NCBI RefSeq assembly: GCF_004011865.1
Contig: NZ_RKLP01000007.1
Location: forward strand, 291,891-355,890
Origin: Prescottella agglutinans
Lineage (GTDB): Bacteria > Actinomycetota > Actinomycetes > Mycobacteriales > Mycobacteriaceae
Length of the DNA: 64,000 bases
Direction of reading: 5' to 3'
In this document: in pieces, positions 17,748-30,293 of the stretch
Layout: each line of letters opens with the position of its first letter
How positions within the stretch are numbered: position 1 is the first letter of the stretch
Notes under the pieces: model-generated
The model's input: only the letters and a program-made list of their open reading frames with translations
What the model was told of the DNA's origin: nothing
Databases searched by the model: none
Program-made: the position numbers and the translations under genes

Positions 17748-18545
17748 TCAGCCGACGACCGCGTGGAAGCCACCGTCCACGTAGATGATCGACGCGGTGG
17801 TGCCGGGCAGCCAGTCCGAGAGGACCGTGCACACGCTCTTGGCGACGGCCGTCGGGTCGTCGACGTCCCACCCGATGGGGGCGGCGGCGTCCCACGCGGT
17901 GTTCAGCTTGTTCAGTTCCGCGCCGGGACCGGTCGCGTCGCCGGCGATGGCCTTGGCGGCGAGGGTCTTGACCGGGCCGGCCGCCACGAGGTTGGAGCGG
18001 ATCCCGCGCGTGCCCACTTCCTTGGCGACGTAGCGGTTGACCGCCTCGAGGGTGGCCTTGGACACACCCATCCAGTTGTAGAACGGCATCGCCCGCGACG
18101 GATCGAAGTCCATGCCGACGATCGACGCGTTGTCGTTGAGGACCGGCAGCAGCGCCTTGGCCAACGAGGCGTACGAGTACGCGGAGATCTCCATCGCGTT
18201 CGAGATGTCCGACCAGGGTGCGTCGAGGAACGGCGCACCGAGGCCCGAGCGCGGCGAGAACGCGATCGAGTGCACGACGCCGTCGATGCCCTCCGGGGCG
18301 AGCTCGCGGACGCGGTCGGCGAGGGTGGCCAGGTGCTCGTCGTTCTGCACGTTCAGCTCGACGGCCGGCGGCACCGGCTGGGGCAGGCGCTGGGCGATCC
18401 GGTCGATCAGCCGGAGCCGGTCGAACCCGGTGATGATCACCTTCGCGCCCTGCTCCTGCGCCACCTTCGCGACGTGGAACGCGATCGACGCGTCGGTGAT
18501 GATGCCGGTGACGAGAATGGTCTTGCCCTCGAGCAGTCCGCCCAT
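17748..18545 (-). CDS. inhA: NADH-dependent enoyl-ACP reductase InhA
   Basis: A 265-residue short-chain reductase of the FAS-II system that reduces trans-2-enoyl-ACP in meromycolate synthesis and is the isoniazid/ethionamide target in mycobacteria. The start [26 protein letters not shown] carries the cofactor glycines, and the catalytic pair is in [16 protein letters not shown] (Tyr and Lys). The substrate-pocket stretch is HSIAFSP, where M. tuberculosis has HSIGFMP; this is a natural sequence difference. The start is ATG 18545. It follows fabG by 66 bases in one operon. Confidence 0.95.
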   Translation of the reverse strand: MGGLLEGKTILVTGIITDASIAFHVAKVAQEQGAKVIITGFDRLRLIDRIAQRLPQPVPPAVELNVQNDEHLATLADRVRELAPEGIDGVVHSIAFSPRSGLGAPFLDAPWSDISNAMEISAYSYASLAKALLPVLNDNASIVGMDFDPSRAMPFYNWMGVSKATLEAVNRYVAKEVGTRGIRSNLVAAGPVKTLAAKAIAGDATGPGAELNKLNTAWDAAAPIGWDVDDPTAVAKSVCTVLSDWLPGTTASIIYVDGGFHAVVG

Positions 18546-18611
18546 GGGTGATGGTCCTCCTGTAGCTGAAAGTCAGTGTGCGCTGGCTGGATTCGTGGTT
18601 GCCCGAACGGG

Positions 18612-19343
<732 letters not shown>

Positions 19344-19414
19344 CTATCTGCTCGGCCACCGGTTGCGGGCGCAGGTGGACGAAATTGACCAACTGGACGC
19401 TCGTGCAGTCCACC

Positions 19415-20395
19415 TCACGGGAGGCGCTGCCGCAGCACCAGCGCGGTGCCGAGGCCGGCGGCGCAGAACAGGACGCCGAGCACCAGCCACGGGCGACTCG
19501 CGTCGCCGCGGGCGTTCTCGAAGCCGATCTGCTCCTCGAGCGTGTCGTAGACGGCGCGCAGTTCCTCGAGGCTCGAGGCGGTGAAGAAGCTGCCGCCCGA
19601 CAGGTCCGCGATCTCGCGCAGCGACGGGTCGTCGACCGGGACCGGGATCCGGTCGCCCTCGATCTCGACGGTGCCGTAACTGGTGCCGAACGAGATCGTC
19701 GAGATCGGGACACCCTTGTCCTTGGCCTGCCGTGCCGCGGTGAAGCCGCCACGAGGATCGGTCGGGCTCTCCGGCACGGTCTGCTTGCCGTCGGACAGCA
19801 GCACGATCCGCGCCGGCGGAGCCTGCTCGCTGCCGCCGAGGACGGCCGCGAGCGTGTCGATCGACTGCAGCGAGGTGAAGATCGCCTCGCCGGTCGCGGT
19901 GCGCTCGCTCAGCGAGAGGTTGTCGATCGCGGCCTTGGTCTCGTCCCGGTTCGGGGTCGGCGACACCAGCACCGAGGCGGTGCCGGCGAACGCGACCAGA
20001 CCGAGGTTGATCCCGGGGGTCAGGCCGTCGGCGAACGCCTTCGCGGCCTCCTGTGCGGCGGCCAGGCGACTCGGTTCGACGTCGGTCGCCTTCATCGACA
20101 GCGAGACGTCGATCACGAGCACCACCGTCGCCCGGTTCCGTGGAACCCGCTTGTCCGCGGTGGGTCCCGCGAGCGCCACGGTGAGGAAGAGCAGACCGAC
20201 GAGCAGCAGCGCCGTGGGGAGGTGCCGGGTGATGTTCGGCCGGTTGGGCGCGACCTTCTCGAGCAACTCCATGTTGGCGAAGCGGAGCACGTGCTTCTGT
20301 CGGCGGCGCTGAACCACCACGTAACCCGCGGCGAGCGCGGCCACGACCGCCAGGAACAGCAGCCACCACGGGGACGTGAACTGCGACAGGCTCAT
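19415..20395 (-). CDS. VWA-domain membrane protein of the MoxR system
   Basis: A 326-residue protein with an N-terminal BatA-like segment, a von Willebrand A domain and three membrane helices ([37 protein letters not shown] and the C-terminal [19 protein letters not shown]). The metal site MIDAS motif is DVSLSM (DxSxS). It forms the third gene of moxR-DUF58-VWA, homologous to M. tuberculosis Rv1481. ATG 20395 overlaps the DUF58 stop (ATGA). MoxR-VWA systems are thought to act as chaperones or maturation factors for envelope or metal proteins. Confidence 0.9.
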   Translation of the reverse strand: MSLSQFTSPWWLLFLAVVAALAAGYVVVQRRRQKHVLRFANMELLEKVAPNRPNITRHLPTALLLVGLLFLTVALAGPTADKRVPRNRATVVLVIDVSLSMKATDVEPSRLAAAQEAAKAFADGLTPGINLGLVAFAGTASVLVSPTPNRDETKAAIDNLSLSERTATGEAIFTSLQSIDTLAAVLGGSEQAPPARIVLLSDGKQTVPESPTDPRGGFTAARQAKDKGVPISTISFGTSYGTVEIEGDRIPVPVDDPSLREIADLSGGSFFTASSLEELRAVYDTLEEQIGFENARGDASRPWLVLGVLFCAAGLGTALVLRQRLP

Positions 20396-21378
20396 CCGCG
20401 CGCCACCCGACCCGCGGCCGGCCGGTTCGATCCGGACCGACCCGCCCCGGCACCGTAGCTGTGCCGCCGGGCCGAGACGAAGCGGACGACGTCGGCGATC
20501 CAGTCCCGGTCCGTGCTCAGGCTCAGCCGCGGTGCGCCGCACCGGCGCAACGCCGCCTCGACGTCCGCACGGTGTGCCCGAGCCGCCCGCGCGAAGTCCG
20601 CGCGCAACTGCGGGGTCGTCGAGAACTCCCGCGTCCGACCGGATTCCGGGTCGAACAACACGACGTCACCGGCGTCGGGCAGGTCCATGTCGCGGGGGTC
20701 GAGCACCTCGACCGCGAGCAGATCGTGTCTGCCCGACAGCGCCCGCAGCGAGTGCTCCCAGTCGATCGGCCCGAGGAAATCGCTGATGACGACCGCCAGC
20801 CCGCGGCGCCGCTGGGGTCGGCGCAGGGATTCGAGCGCACCGCGCAGATCCCCCCGCACACCCTCCGCGGCGTGCGGGGTGGATGCGATCCGGCGCAGCA
20901 TCGCCTGCGCGTGCACCCGACCGCCGCGGGCCGGGATCCGCTGCATCCGGTCGCCGGTGGCGACGATCGCCCCGATCCGGTTTCCGCTGCCGCCGGCGAG
21001 GTAGGTGACCGCGGACGCGGCCGCGATCGCGAGGTCGCGCTTCTCGCACGACGCGGTGCCGAAGTCCAGGCTCGACGACAGGTCCACCGCGAGCCACGTC
21101 TCCAGTTCGCGGTCGGCGACCGTCTGCCGCACGTGCGGGTGCGTGGTCCGGGCGGTCACCGACCAGTCCATCTGCCGGACGTCGTCGCCGGGCTGGTACT
21201 CGCGCGCGTCGCCGGGCTCCGAGCCGGGCCCGGGGATGAGCCCGAGGTGGTCGCCGTGCAGGACGCCGTCGAGTCGTCGACGAACGGTGAGCTCGAGGGT
21301 CCGCAGCGCCGCCGTCAGTTCCGGGTCGCGCAGCGATCCGGAGCGGAACGACGGGACCGCGCCCGCAGATCGGGTCAC
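20392..21378 (-). CDS. DUF58-domain protein of the MoxR system
   Basis: A 328-residue soluble protein with the DUF58 signature [29 protein letters not shown], followed by a degenerate VWA-like core ([13 protein letters not shown], a DxSxS motif) and [15 protein letters not shown]. It is the homologue of M. tuberculosis Rv1480. GTG 21378 overlaps the moxR stop (GTGA) and its own stop overlaps the next gene, so the three proteins are translationally coupled and probably form one complex. Molecular substrate is not known. Confidence 0.9.
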   Translation of the reverse strand: MTRSAGAVPSFRSGSLRDPELTAALRTLELTVRRRLDGVLHGDHLGLIPGPGSEPGDAREYQPGDDVRQMDWSVTARTTHPHVRQTVADRELETWLAVDLSSSLDFGTASCEKRDLAIAAASAVTYLAGGSGNRIGAIVATGDRMQRIPARGGRVHAQAMLRRIASTPHAAEGVRGDLRGALESLRRPQRRRGLAVVISDFLGPIDWEHSLRALSGRHDLLAVEVLDPRDMDLPDAGDVVLFDPESGRTREFSTTPQLRADFARAARAHRADVEAALRRCGAPRLSLSTDRDWIADVVRFVSARRHSYGAGAGRSGSNRPAAGRVARG

Positions 21379-22493
21379 TGCTGCGGGGTGGTCGCCGCGG
21401 GCACCGGTCCGGGATCGAACGCCGGCGGCGCCGGCTGGGCCACCGGCTGCGCACCGACCTGCGGCAACCCGACGGTCTGCAGCACCCGGATGATCACGTC
21501 GTCGGGCGACACCTCGTCGGCCAGGGCGTCGTACGAGAGCACCAGGCGGTGCCGCAGCACGTCCGGGATCACCTCGAGCACGTCCTGCGGGACGACGTAG
21601 TCGCGGCCGCGCAGCAACGCGAGCGCACGCGACGCGGAGATGATGCCGAGCGTCGCGCGCGGGGAGGCGCCGTACGCGATCCAGCCGGCGACGTCGTCGA
21701 GGCCGAACTGACGCGGCGTGCGAGTCGCGGCGATCACCCGCACCACGTAGTCGACGAGGGCGTGGTGGACGAACACGTTGCTCGCCACCTTCTGCAGCCG
21801 CACCAGTTCCTGCGCATCGAGGATCTGACTGGGTTCGGGCGCGGCGACGCCCATCCGGTAGACGATCTCGCGCTCCTCCTCCACCGACGGGTAGTCGACG
21901 AGCACCTTGAACAGGAAGCGGTCCCGCTGCGCTTCGGGCAGCGGGTAGACGCCCTCGTTCTCGATCGGGTTCTGCGTCGCCATCACGAGGAACGGCTCGG
22001 GCATCGGGTACGTCTTGCCACCGATCGAGACATGCCGCTCCGCCATCACCTCGAGGAGCGCGGACTGCACCTTCGCGGGCGCGCGGTTGATCTCGTCGGC
22101 GAGCAGGAAGTTCGCGACGACCGGACCCAGTTCGGTGTCGAACTCCTCGCGGCCCTGCCGGTAGATCCGGGTGCCGATCAGGTCGGTCGGCACCAGGTCC
22201 GGGGTGAACTGGACCCGGGAGAACGAGCCGCCGACGACCTTCGCGAACGTCTCCACCGCGAGGGTCTTGGCCACACCGGGAACGCCCTCGAGCAGCACGT
22301 GGCCCTTGGCGAGCACGCCGACGAGCATGCGCTCGACCAGGCGGTCCTGCCCGACGATGACGCGCTTGACCTCGTAGATCGCGCGCTCGAGGGTCTGCAC
22401 GTCGCGGGCCAGATCGGGTGCCGGACCTCCCATACCCGCGTGCACCGCTCCCTCCGAGCCGGATCCCGCCACAGCACCGTCACGTGAGGTCAC
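21375..22493 (-). CDS. moxR: MoxR-family AAA+ ATPase
   Basis: A 372-residue AAA+ ATPase homologous to MoxR1 (Rv1479). Walker A is GVPGVAKT, Walker B is LLADEINRAP, and sensor 1 is in ATQNPIENEG; the lid domain follows with SPRATLGIISASRALALLRGRDYV. MoxR ATPases remodel partner proteins together with VWA-domain partners, here encoded by the two following coupled genes. The open frame extends to 22547; I chose GTG 22493 because conserved sequence begins only after residue 35. It lies about 100 bases after the ripA-like gene on the same strand. Confidence 0.92.
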   Translation of the reverse strand: MTSRDGAVAGSGSEGAVHAGMGGPAPDLARDVQTLERAIYEVKRVIVGQDRLVERMLVGVLAKGHVLLEGVPGVAKTLAVETFAKVVGGSFSRVQFTPDLVPTDLIGTRIYRQGREEFDTELGPVVANFLLADEINRAPAKVQSALLEVMAERHVSIGGKTYPMPEPFLVMATQNPIENEGVYPLPEAQRDRFLFKVLVDYPSVEEEREIVYRMGVAAPEPSQILDAQELVRLQKVASNVFVHHALVDYVVRVIAATRTPRQFGLDDVAGWIAYGASPRATLGIISASRALALLRGRDYVVPQDVLEVIPDVLRHRLVLSYDALADEVSPDDVIIRVLQTVGLPQVGAQPVAQPAPPAFDPGPVPAATTPQQ

Positions 22494-22589
22494 CAAGAAT
22501 CCCCGCTTCCACCTAGATCGATCGGATCGACTTGCCTGTCCGCTCAACTATTCCAGGTACCGTCTTACCCCGGCACCGGACGAGACGAG

Positions 22590-24065
22590 CTAGGACACCA
22601 TACGGACAGCGTAGGGGGTCATCCCGTCCCAACGCACCGGCGAAACCTGGACGACCGAACCGGACTGTGGCGCCTCGAGCATCTGCCCGTCCCCGAGGTA
22701 CAGCGCGACGTGCTGGCTCGCGTTCGGGCCGTAGAAGATCATGTCGCCGCGCCGCATCTCCGACGACGGCACCTGCGTGCCGGCGGTGTACTGGTAACCG
22801 GTGTAGTGCGGCAGCGAGATCCCGGCACCCGCGAACGCGTAGATCATCAGCCCCGAGCAGTCGAAGCCGACCTTGTTGAAGTCACCGAAGCTGTCGGCGA
22901 CGCCGCCGTCCCGGATGCCGAGCGTCGGGCCGTTCTCGTTGCCGCCGCCCCACGCGTACTGGACACCGAGTTGCGACATGCCGCGGTCGATCACCGTCTC
23001 GATCGCCGCGCTGCCGGTGACGGCCGGCGCCATCGGTCGCGGTTTCACCGGCGCGGGCGGCGTCCACCCGTCGGAGTCCTCGTCGATCTGGGTGTGGGGA
23101 CGCTGGCCGTCCGCGAGTTGCGCCGCCCGCTCCTGCGCGGCGCGATCCTCCGCCGCGCGGCGGGCCGCCTCCTGCGCCGCGGCAGCGGCGGCCGCGGCGG
23201 CGGCCTCCTCGGCGCGGCGCTGGTTGTCCCACGCGACGTACGCGTCGCGCTGCCCCTGCAGGCCTTCGACGTTGCTGCGTGCCGCGTCGAGCTGCGACTG
23301 CGCGGCGGCGCGCGACGCCTCGATCTCCGCCTTCCGGGACGCCTGCTCCTGCAGTGCGGCGCGGGCGCTCGCGATCGCCTCCTCGGCGTCGGCCTTCTTC
23401 GCTTCGGCCGCACCGGCCGCGGCGTCGGCGCGCTGCTTCGCCTCGCGCGCCGCGGAATCCCGGTTCGCCTGTTCGGTCCGGGCCCGCTGCAGGTTGTCGA
23501 GCACCGCCTTCTGACTGGCCGAGAGCAGGCGCATGATCTGGGCCCGGTCGAGGATGTCGTCGGGCCCCTTGGCGCCGAAGTACGACGACAGCGACGCGAC
23601 GTTGCGGCCCTTGGTGTAGCTCTCGACGGCGTAGTCGGTGAACCGCTGCTGCGCCTGTTCGATCTGGGTACCCGCGTCGCGCAGGGCCTGCTGGCTCACG
23701 GCGACGAGGCTTCCCGCGGCGTCGGCGGCGTCGCGGGCGGTCTGCAGGTCGACGAGCGCGCGGTTGACGTCCTCGCGCTTGATCGCGACCTCGTCGTCGA
23801 GGCGGGCCAGTTCCTGGTTCGCGCCGGCGACCTGGTTGATGAGGTCGCCGACCTGGGTGACGCCGGCCGACACCTGGGCGTTGCCGCTCTCGATCTCGGC
23901 GTCGGACGGGTTGGGCGGTGGGGGCGGCACCGCGGCGGTGATGCCCGGCGTACCCACGACCAGCGCACCGACGACACCGACCCCCAGCACCACCCGCGCG
24001 ACGCGCGACCGCGCCCGTGAGAGACCCGGACGTCGCACGCCTGCGCGTGAACTCCTTCGCCTCAC
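22590..24065 (-). CDS. ripA: Secreted NlpC/P60 peptidoglycan endopeptidase, RipA-like
   Basis: A 491-residue secreted hydrolase cutting the peptide stems of peptidoglycan at the septum. It has a basic N-terminus with a signal segment (VARVVLGVGVVGALVVGTPGITAA), a long Ala/Glu/Arg-rich coiled coil (about residues 50-320) that autoinhibits or scaffolds, a Pro-rich linker and a C-terminal NlpC/P60 domain with catalytic C403 (FDCSG) and H452 (QHVALYLGDG). GTG 24065 follows GGGAGG by five bases, which decides the start. M. tuberculosis has ripA-ripB here; only one copy is present. The leader carries a perfect hairpin (see that entry). Confidence 0.92.
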   Translation of the reverse strand: MRRRSSRAGVRRPGLSRARSRVARVVLGVGVVGALVVGTPGITAAVPPPPPNPSDAEIESGNAQVSAGVTQVGDLINQVAGANQELARLDDEVAIKREDVNRALVDLQTARDAADAAGSLVAVSQQALRDAGTQIEQAQQRFTDYAVESYTKGRNVASLSSYFGAKGPDDILDRAQIMRLLSASQKAVLDNLQRARTEQANRDSAAREAKQRADAAAGAAEAKKADAEEAIASARAALQEQASRKAEIEASRAAAQSQLDAARSNVEGLQGQRDAYVAWDNQRRAEEAAAAAAAAAAQEAARRAAEDRAAQERAAQLADGQRPHTQIDEDSDGWTPPAPVKPRPMAPAVTGSAAIETVIDRGMSQLGVQYAWGGGNENGPTLGIRDGGVADSFGDFNKVGFDCSGLMIYAFAGAGISLPHYTGYQYTAGTQVPSSEMRRGDMIFYGPNASQHVALYLGDGQMLEAPQSGSVVQVSPVRWDGMTPYAVRMVS

Positions 24066-24124
24066 AACACCCTCCCTACTGCTGCGACCGGAACCGGCTG
24101 TCTGCCCGATCCGTGCGGGGAGGT

Positions 24125-24154
24125 GCGTCCCCGGCGGACACCCGCCGGAGACGC
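24125..24154 (-). promoter_or_regulatory. Stable hairpin in the ripA leader
   Basis: On the minus (RNA) strand the arms of 13 bases pair completely, with one G-U wobble, around a GUGU loop (arms 24142-24154 and 24125-24137, loop 24138-24141). The G-U only works on the ripA strand; on the plus strand it becomes a mismatch, pointing to RNA rather than DNA function. It ends 59 bases before the start codon. Too far upstream to hide the ribosome site directly; it may be a stability element or attenuator. Confidence 0.5.
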
Positions 24155-24160
24155 ACGCAA

Positions 24161-24185
24161 CACGTGACGACACAACTGTCACGTG
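24161..24185. promoter_or_regulatory. Perfect inverted repeat upstream of ripA
   Basis: CACGTGAC (24161-24168) and GTCACGTG (24178-24185) form a perfect 8-bp inverted repeat with a 9-base spacer, about 100 bases before the ripA start. The two centres are 17 bases apart, fitting a dimeric regulator. MtrA-type GTCAC half-sites are one possibility. The remaining intergenic DNA (24066-24382) also contains a weakly similar GTGACA near 24270; I see no other gene in it. Confidence 0.45.
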
Positions 24186-24382
24186 AATCTTCACATCACT
24201 CTTGCGACACTTCTTCCCCAAAAAGCGCCATTGGCACCGTACGACACTTTGCGCTCTCTGGTGAACTCTTGTCACAAATGACGTCGTGGTAATTCGACCA
24301 GGCGAAATGGGGACGAATACGGCGCCGACCGGTCATGGCGGCCTGCGCGGTCGGGCGGCTATTCGCGCCCGACGGATGCCGG

Positions 24383-24964
24383 TCAGTCGGCGCGGCGGCC
24401 GGTTTCCTCGCCGGCGGGGGACGACCCTGCGGTCCCTGCGGGCGCCGCGGGATCACCCGCGGGAGACGACGGCCCCCGGCGGACCTTGGCGGCGTAGGAG
24501 AGGCCACCGACGAGCCCGACGACCAGGACGAGCAGCGCGGTGACGAGGCCCCACGACACACCGGGTTGGGCGATCTCGTCGACGAAGTTGTTCGCCGATT
24601 GCACCGCGTTCCCGGTGTAGGTGCGGTCCTGCGCGCCCTCGAGCACGACGCGACTGAGGGTGTCGCTGTAGGTGCCGGGCGACGACGGGCTCAGGACCAG
24701 TACCGTGCCGCCGTCGACCTTGCCGATCTCGGTGGCCAGGTCCCGCAACTGCTCGGGACGACCCGGATCCTTTTCGAGCACAACGATTTTCAGGTCCACA
24801 CCCTGTTCGTGCGCGCGCGCGACCACGTCACGGAGCTCGGCGACGTCCGAGTCCGGCGCCGAGACACCGTCGTCCGACAGATCCGCGCGCACCGCGTCCA
24901 CGGACACGTCGTCGGGAATCGTGGCAGCGAGCGGGAGGCGGGCAGGCGCGATAGGAGCAGGCAT
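24383..24964 (-). CDS. Membrane-anchored protein, Rv1476/DUF6676-like
   Basis: A 193-residue protein. The N-terminal 125 residues form a soluble alpha/beta domain (DVSVDAVRADLSDDGVSAPDSDVAELRDVVARAHEQGVDLKIVVLEKDP), followed by one membrane helix (VSWGLVTALLVLVVGLVGGLSYAA) and a Pro/Ala-rich tail. This layout and its place between aconitase and ripA match M. tuberculosis Rv1476. No signal peptide is evident, so which side of the membrane the soluble domain faces is unclear. It is divergent from acnA. Function is unknown; neighbouring cell-wall genes suggest an envelope role. Confidence 0.75.
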   Translation of the reverse strand: MPAPIAPARLPLAATIPDDVSVDAVRADLSDDGVSAPDSDVAELRDVVARAHEQGVDLKIVVLEKDPGRPEQLRDLATEIGKVDGGTVLVLSPSSPGTYSDTLSRVVLEGAQDRTYTGNAVQSANNFVDEIAQPGVSWGLVTALLVLVVGLVGGLSYAAKVRRGPSSPAGDPAAPAGTAGSSPAGEETGRRAD

Positions 24965-25153
24965 CTCTCATCCGGGATCGGTGGGCAGACAGGGACTCGC
25001 GGGCAGGCGGGGAAGCCTGGAAGGAAGGGTACGTGAAGACATATCGCCGCAGAGTCTCCGTCCGTTGCGCCCGCGTGCCGACTGCGTGAGGATTGGACCG
25101 ATGCGAGCCGACCCGACGCCGCACTCGTTCCGGCGCCAGACCCTGCAGTCTCA

Positions 25154-25176
25154 CAGGACAAGCGTACTGTTAGACT
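25154..25176 (+). promoter_or_regulatory. AcnR operator and promoter of acnA
   Basis: CAGGACAAGCGTACTG at 25154-25169 matches exactly the imperfect palindrome CAGNACnnncGTACTG reported for AcnR upstream of acn in Corynebacterium glutamicum (recalled). TAGACT at 25171-25176 could be the -10 element, so bound AcnR would overlap the promoter. The acnR gene lies just downstream of acnA. The rest of 24965-25303 holds short hairpins (for example CCGTCGAC/GTCGACGG near 25254-25277) but no gene that I can see. Confidence 0.78.
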
Positions 25177-25303
25177 TCTCCCGAGACGCCCGCGGAACTG
25201 TCGGGTTCGGTTCGCCGATCGAACCGGGCACTGTTCGCGTGCCTCGCTTCAGCCGTCGACACAGCCCCGTCGACGGCGAACCTCAAAGACGAGTGGAGCT
25301 GAC

Positions 25304-28105
<2,802 letters not shown>

Positions 28106-28143
28106 TCACCCGATCGTGTGATCAGCGATCACGCAGTGCGCTG

Positions 28144-28179
28144 ACGGCGGGCTCGGGACGTCAGTCTCGGGCCCGCCGT
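28144..28179 (+). terminator. Hairpin after acnA
   Basis: Arms ACGGCGGGC (28144-28152) and GCCCGCCGT (28171-28179) with an 18-base loop, followed by TTTCCGTTT. It lies between acnA and acnR, so acnR can be transcribed partly by read-through. A second small repeat GTGATC/GATCAC lies just upstream, near 28119-28134. Confidence 0.6.
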
Positions 28180-28198
28180 TTCCGTTTCGTACGAAAGG

Positions 28199-28777
28199 AT
28201 GTCGGCTGTGCCCAAGGTCAGTGAAGACCATCTCGCGGCGCGGCGGAGCCAGATTCTGGACGGGGCCCGCCAGTGCTTCGCGCAGTACGGCTACGACGGC
28301 GCCACCGTGCGCCGCCTCGAGGAGACCACCGGGCTCTCGCGCGGTGCGATCTTCCACCATTTCAAGGACAAGGACGGTCTGTTCCTCGCCCTCGCCCACG
28401 AGGACGCCAAGCGGATGGCCGACGTGGTCGCCGAGGGCGGCCTGGTCCAGGTGATGCGCGACATGCTCGCGTCCCCCGACCAGTTCGACTGGCTGGGCAC
28501 CCGGCTCGAGATCGCCCGTCGGCTGCGCACCGACCCCGAGTTCGCCCGGGATTGGACCCAGCGCAGCGCCGAACTCACCGAGGCCACGGTCCGCCGACTC
28601 GAGCGCCAGAAGTCCGCCGGACGGCTGCGCGACGATCTGCCGACCGACGTCCTGCTCGACTATCTCGATCTGGTTCTCGACGGGCTCATCGCCCGCATCG
28701 CGTCCGGACACGGCGCCGAAAACCTCTCGGCCGTGCTCGATCTCGTCGAGGAATCAGTGCGGCGCAGGGATTCCTGA
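28199..28777 (+). CDS. acnR: TetR-family repressor of aconitase
   Basis: A 192-residue TetR protein with an N-terminal HTH (ATVRRLEETTGLSRGAIFHHFKDKDGLF). The wording and its place directly after acnA match AcnR of Corynebacterium and M. tuberculosis Rv1474c, which represses acn and binds citrate-Mg as effector. The predicted operator upstream of acnA supports this. ATG 28199 gives the coordinates here, but GTG 28208 has the better spacing to AAAGGA and may be the true start, removing three residues. Confidence 0.88.
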   Translation: MSAVPKVSEDHLAARRSQILDGARQCFAQYGYDGATVRRLEETTGLSRGAIFHHFKDKDGLFLALAHEDAKRMADVVAEGGLVQVMRDMLASPDQFDWLGTRLEIARRLRTDPEFARDWTQRSAELTEATVRRLERQKSAGRLRDDLPTDVLLDYLDLVLDGLIARIASGHGAENLSAVLDLVEESVRRRDS

Positions 28778-28784
28778 ACCGACC

Positions 28785-29141
28785 TCACAGGCGACGTCGC
28801 CGCCACGCCCACACGCACATCCCTATCCCGACGGCGGACACGGCAGGCAGCACCCGCCGCAACCGCCGCAGCAGAACAAACCGCTGGTACTGCTCACCTG
28901 ACAGAAACTGCGTCGCCGGTGAACTCGTCCTGGGCGCATCCCACCAGAAGCTCCCCGAGCCGGTAACCGCCTGGGGACATACGAAGACGCCTACCGCGGC
29001 AGCTATGGCCATGCAGGTGACGGGGAACACCACCCAGAACCAGGGGAATCCAGGCGCTCGCTCGAACCGTGCCCGCCGTGGCAGGAGCGCACCCGCCGCC
29101 GACACCACGACCGCCAGAACGAAGAGCGCAAGCCACGCCAT
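28785..29141 (-). CDS. Small integral membrane protein
   Basis: A 118-residue protein with three hydrophobic segments (WLALFVLAVVVSAAGALL, FPWFWVVFPVTCMAIAAAVGVFVC and LPAVSAVGIGMCVWAW) and a polar loop GSGSFWWDAPRTSSPATQFLSGEQYQRF. The frame is open upstream, but the upstream part looks non-coding (Arg/Ser-rich and biased) and I started at ATG 29141 just before the first membrane segment. It converges with acnR, seven bases away. I recognise no family. Base composition is slightly lower in G+C than the neighbours. Confidence 0.5.
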   Translation of the reverse strand: MAWLALFVLAVVVSAAGALLPRRARFERAPGFPWFWVVFPVTCMAIAAAVGVFVCPQAVTGSGSFWWDAPRTSSPATQFLSGEQYQRFVLLRRLRRVLPAVSAVGIGMCVWAWRRRRL

Positions 29142-29334
29142 CCATTGGATGGTATGGGTTCTCGATCGGGAGGTGCAGCTTTCGCGGAATACGTCTGTGA
29201 CCGCGGACTGACACCACCGGAAACACCCCGCCAACCGGCGGCCGCGCCCGGTCGCGTTCCGGGTGTCCCTTCTCCTCGACTCCAACCCTTGGTCGCATAC
29301 CTCCCGAGCACCACTCCTCGCGGCGAGGGGAATG

Positions 29335-29359
29335 CTCATCGCTGTCAGCGATGAGTTTT
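29335..29359 (+). promoter_or_regulatory. 10-bp perfect palindrome followed by TTTT
   Basis: CTCATCGCTG at 29335-29344 and CAGCGATGAG at 29346-29355 are perfect complements around a single T, then TTTT at 29356-29359. It lies 58 bases before the hydrolase start. It could be an operator for the hydrolase gene or a terminator-like attenuator. The surrounding intergenic stretch 29142-29412 holds no gene I can support. Confidence 0.5.
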
Positions 29360-29412
29360 CGCGGCCGTGCAGGTCGATACTCAGGACCACGTTCCGATGA
29401 GGGAGGAAAGCC

Positions 29413-30228
29413 ATGTCCGACATATCCGAAGTAGCGCAGCGTAGCCCCGTTCATCATGCGATCTCGCGGGACGGCACCGCGATCGCCTACGAGCGGTCCG
29501 GAGACGGCGCGCCGATCATCATCGTGGGAGGTGCCTTCAACGACCGGACGACCGCCGCCGAACTGGCTGCGGCCCTGGCGCCCGGGTGCACCGCGATCGC
29601 CTACGACCGGCGCGGCCGCGGCTCCAGCGGCGACACCACCCCGTACGCGGTCGAACGCGAGATCGAGGATCTCGCGGCCCTGATCGAGGACATCGGCGGG
29701 TCGGCCAGCTTGTACGGCCTCTCCTCAGGCGCGATCCTGGCCCTGGATGCGACCGCCGCCGGGCTGCCCGTCAGCTCGCTGGCGATCTTCGAACCGCCGT
29801 TGCAAATCGAGGGCGGTCCGCAACTCCCCGAGGACTATCTGGCCACGCTCGACGCATTCTCGGCAGACGACCGGCGCGGGGAGGCCGTCGAGTACTTCAT
29901 GACCGCGGCGGTCGGGCTGCCGCCCGAAGCCGTCGCTCAGACCAGGCAGTCTCCGGCGTGGGCGGGCATGGAAGCGGTGGCGCACACCCTGCGCTACGAC
30001 GGAGCGATCACGGTCCGCCCGTTGACTGCCGACCGGTTCGCCGGAATCACGGTGCCGACGCTGACGTTGGCGAGCGTCGCCAGCCCTCCGTGGCTACAGA
30101 TCCCCTCTCGGACCGTAGCGGAGATGATCCCCGGTGCGCGATACCTGGCGGTCGACGGCGGCTTCCACGACGTTCCCCCCGCTACCCTCGCACCACTGCT
30201 GTTCGATCACCTGGCGGGGGGTTCGTAG
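29413..30228 (+). CDS. Alpha/beta-fold hydrolase
   Basis: A 271-residue soluble hydrolase. The nucleophile elbow is GLSSGA (Ser at about residue 103), the oxyanion region IIIVGGAFNDRT follows strand 3, AYDRRGRGSSGDT is the usual post-strand loop, and the catalytic His is in VDGGFHDVP near the C-terminus. The G-x-S-x-G motif has Ser at the fourth position (GLSSG). The start is ATG 29413 with GGGAGGAAA upstream, an excellent ribosome site. Substrate is not predictable. A palindrome upstream may control it. Confidence 0.8.
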   Translation: MSDISEVAQRSPVHHAISRDGTAIAYERSGDGAPIIIVGGAFNDRTTAAELAAALAPGCTAIAYDRRGRGSSGDTTPYAVEREIEDLAALIEDIGGSASLYGLSSGAILALDATAAGLPVSSLAIFEPPLQIEGGPQLPEDYLATLDAFSADDRRGEAVEYFMTAAVGLPPEAVAQTRQSPAWAGMEAVAHTLRYDGAITVRPLTADRFAGITVPTLTLASVASPPWLQIPSRTVAEMIPGARYLAVDGGFHDVPPATLAPLLFDHLAGGS

Positions 30229-30293
30229 GCCTACCCGTCGACAGCGATGCGGATCGAGCGGTATCGAAGCGGCCGGCGAGGACTCTACCGGCG

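Noticed and set aside
24066..24382. Possible c-di-AMP (ydaO) riboswitch before the ripA-like gene
   Set aside because: Such riboswitches are common before actinobacterial wall hydrolase genes, but the GGAGGAACC-type and GGGUGAAU-type blocks of the consensus are not present on the minus strand.
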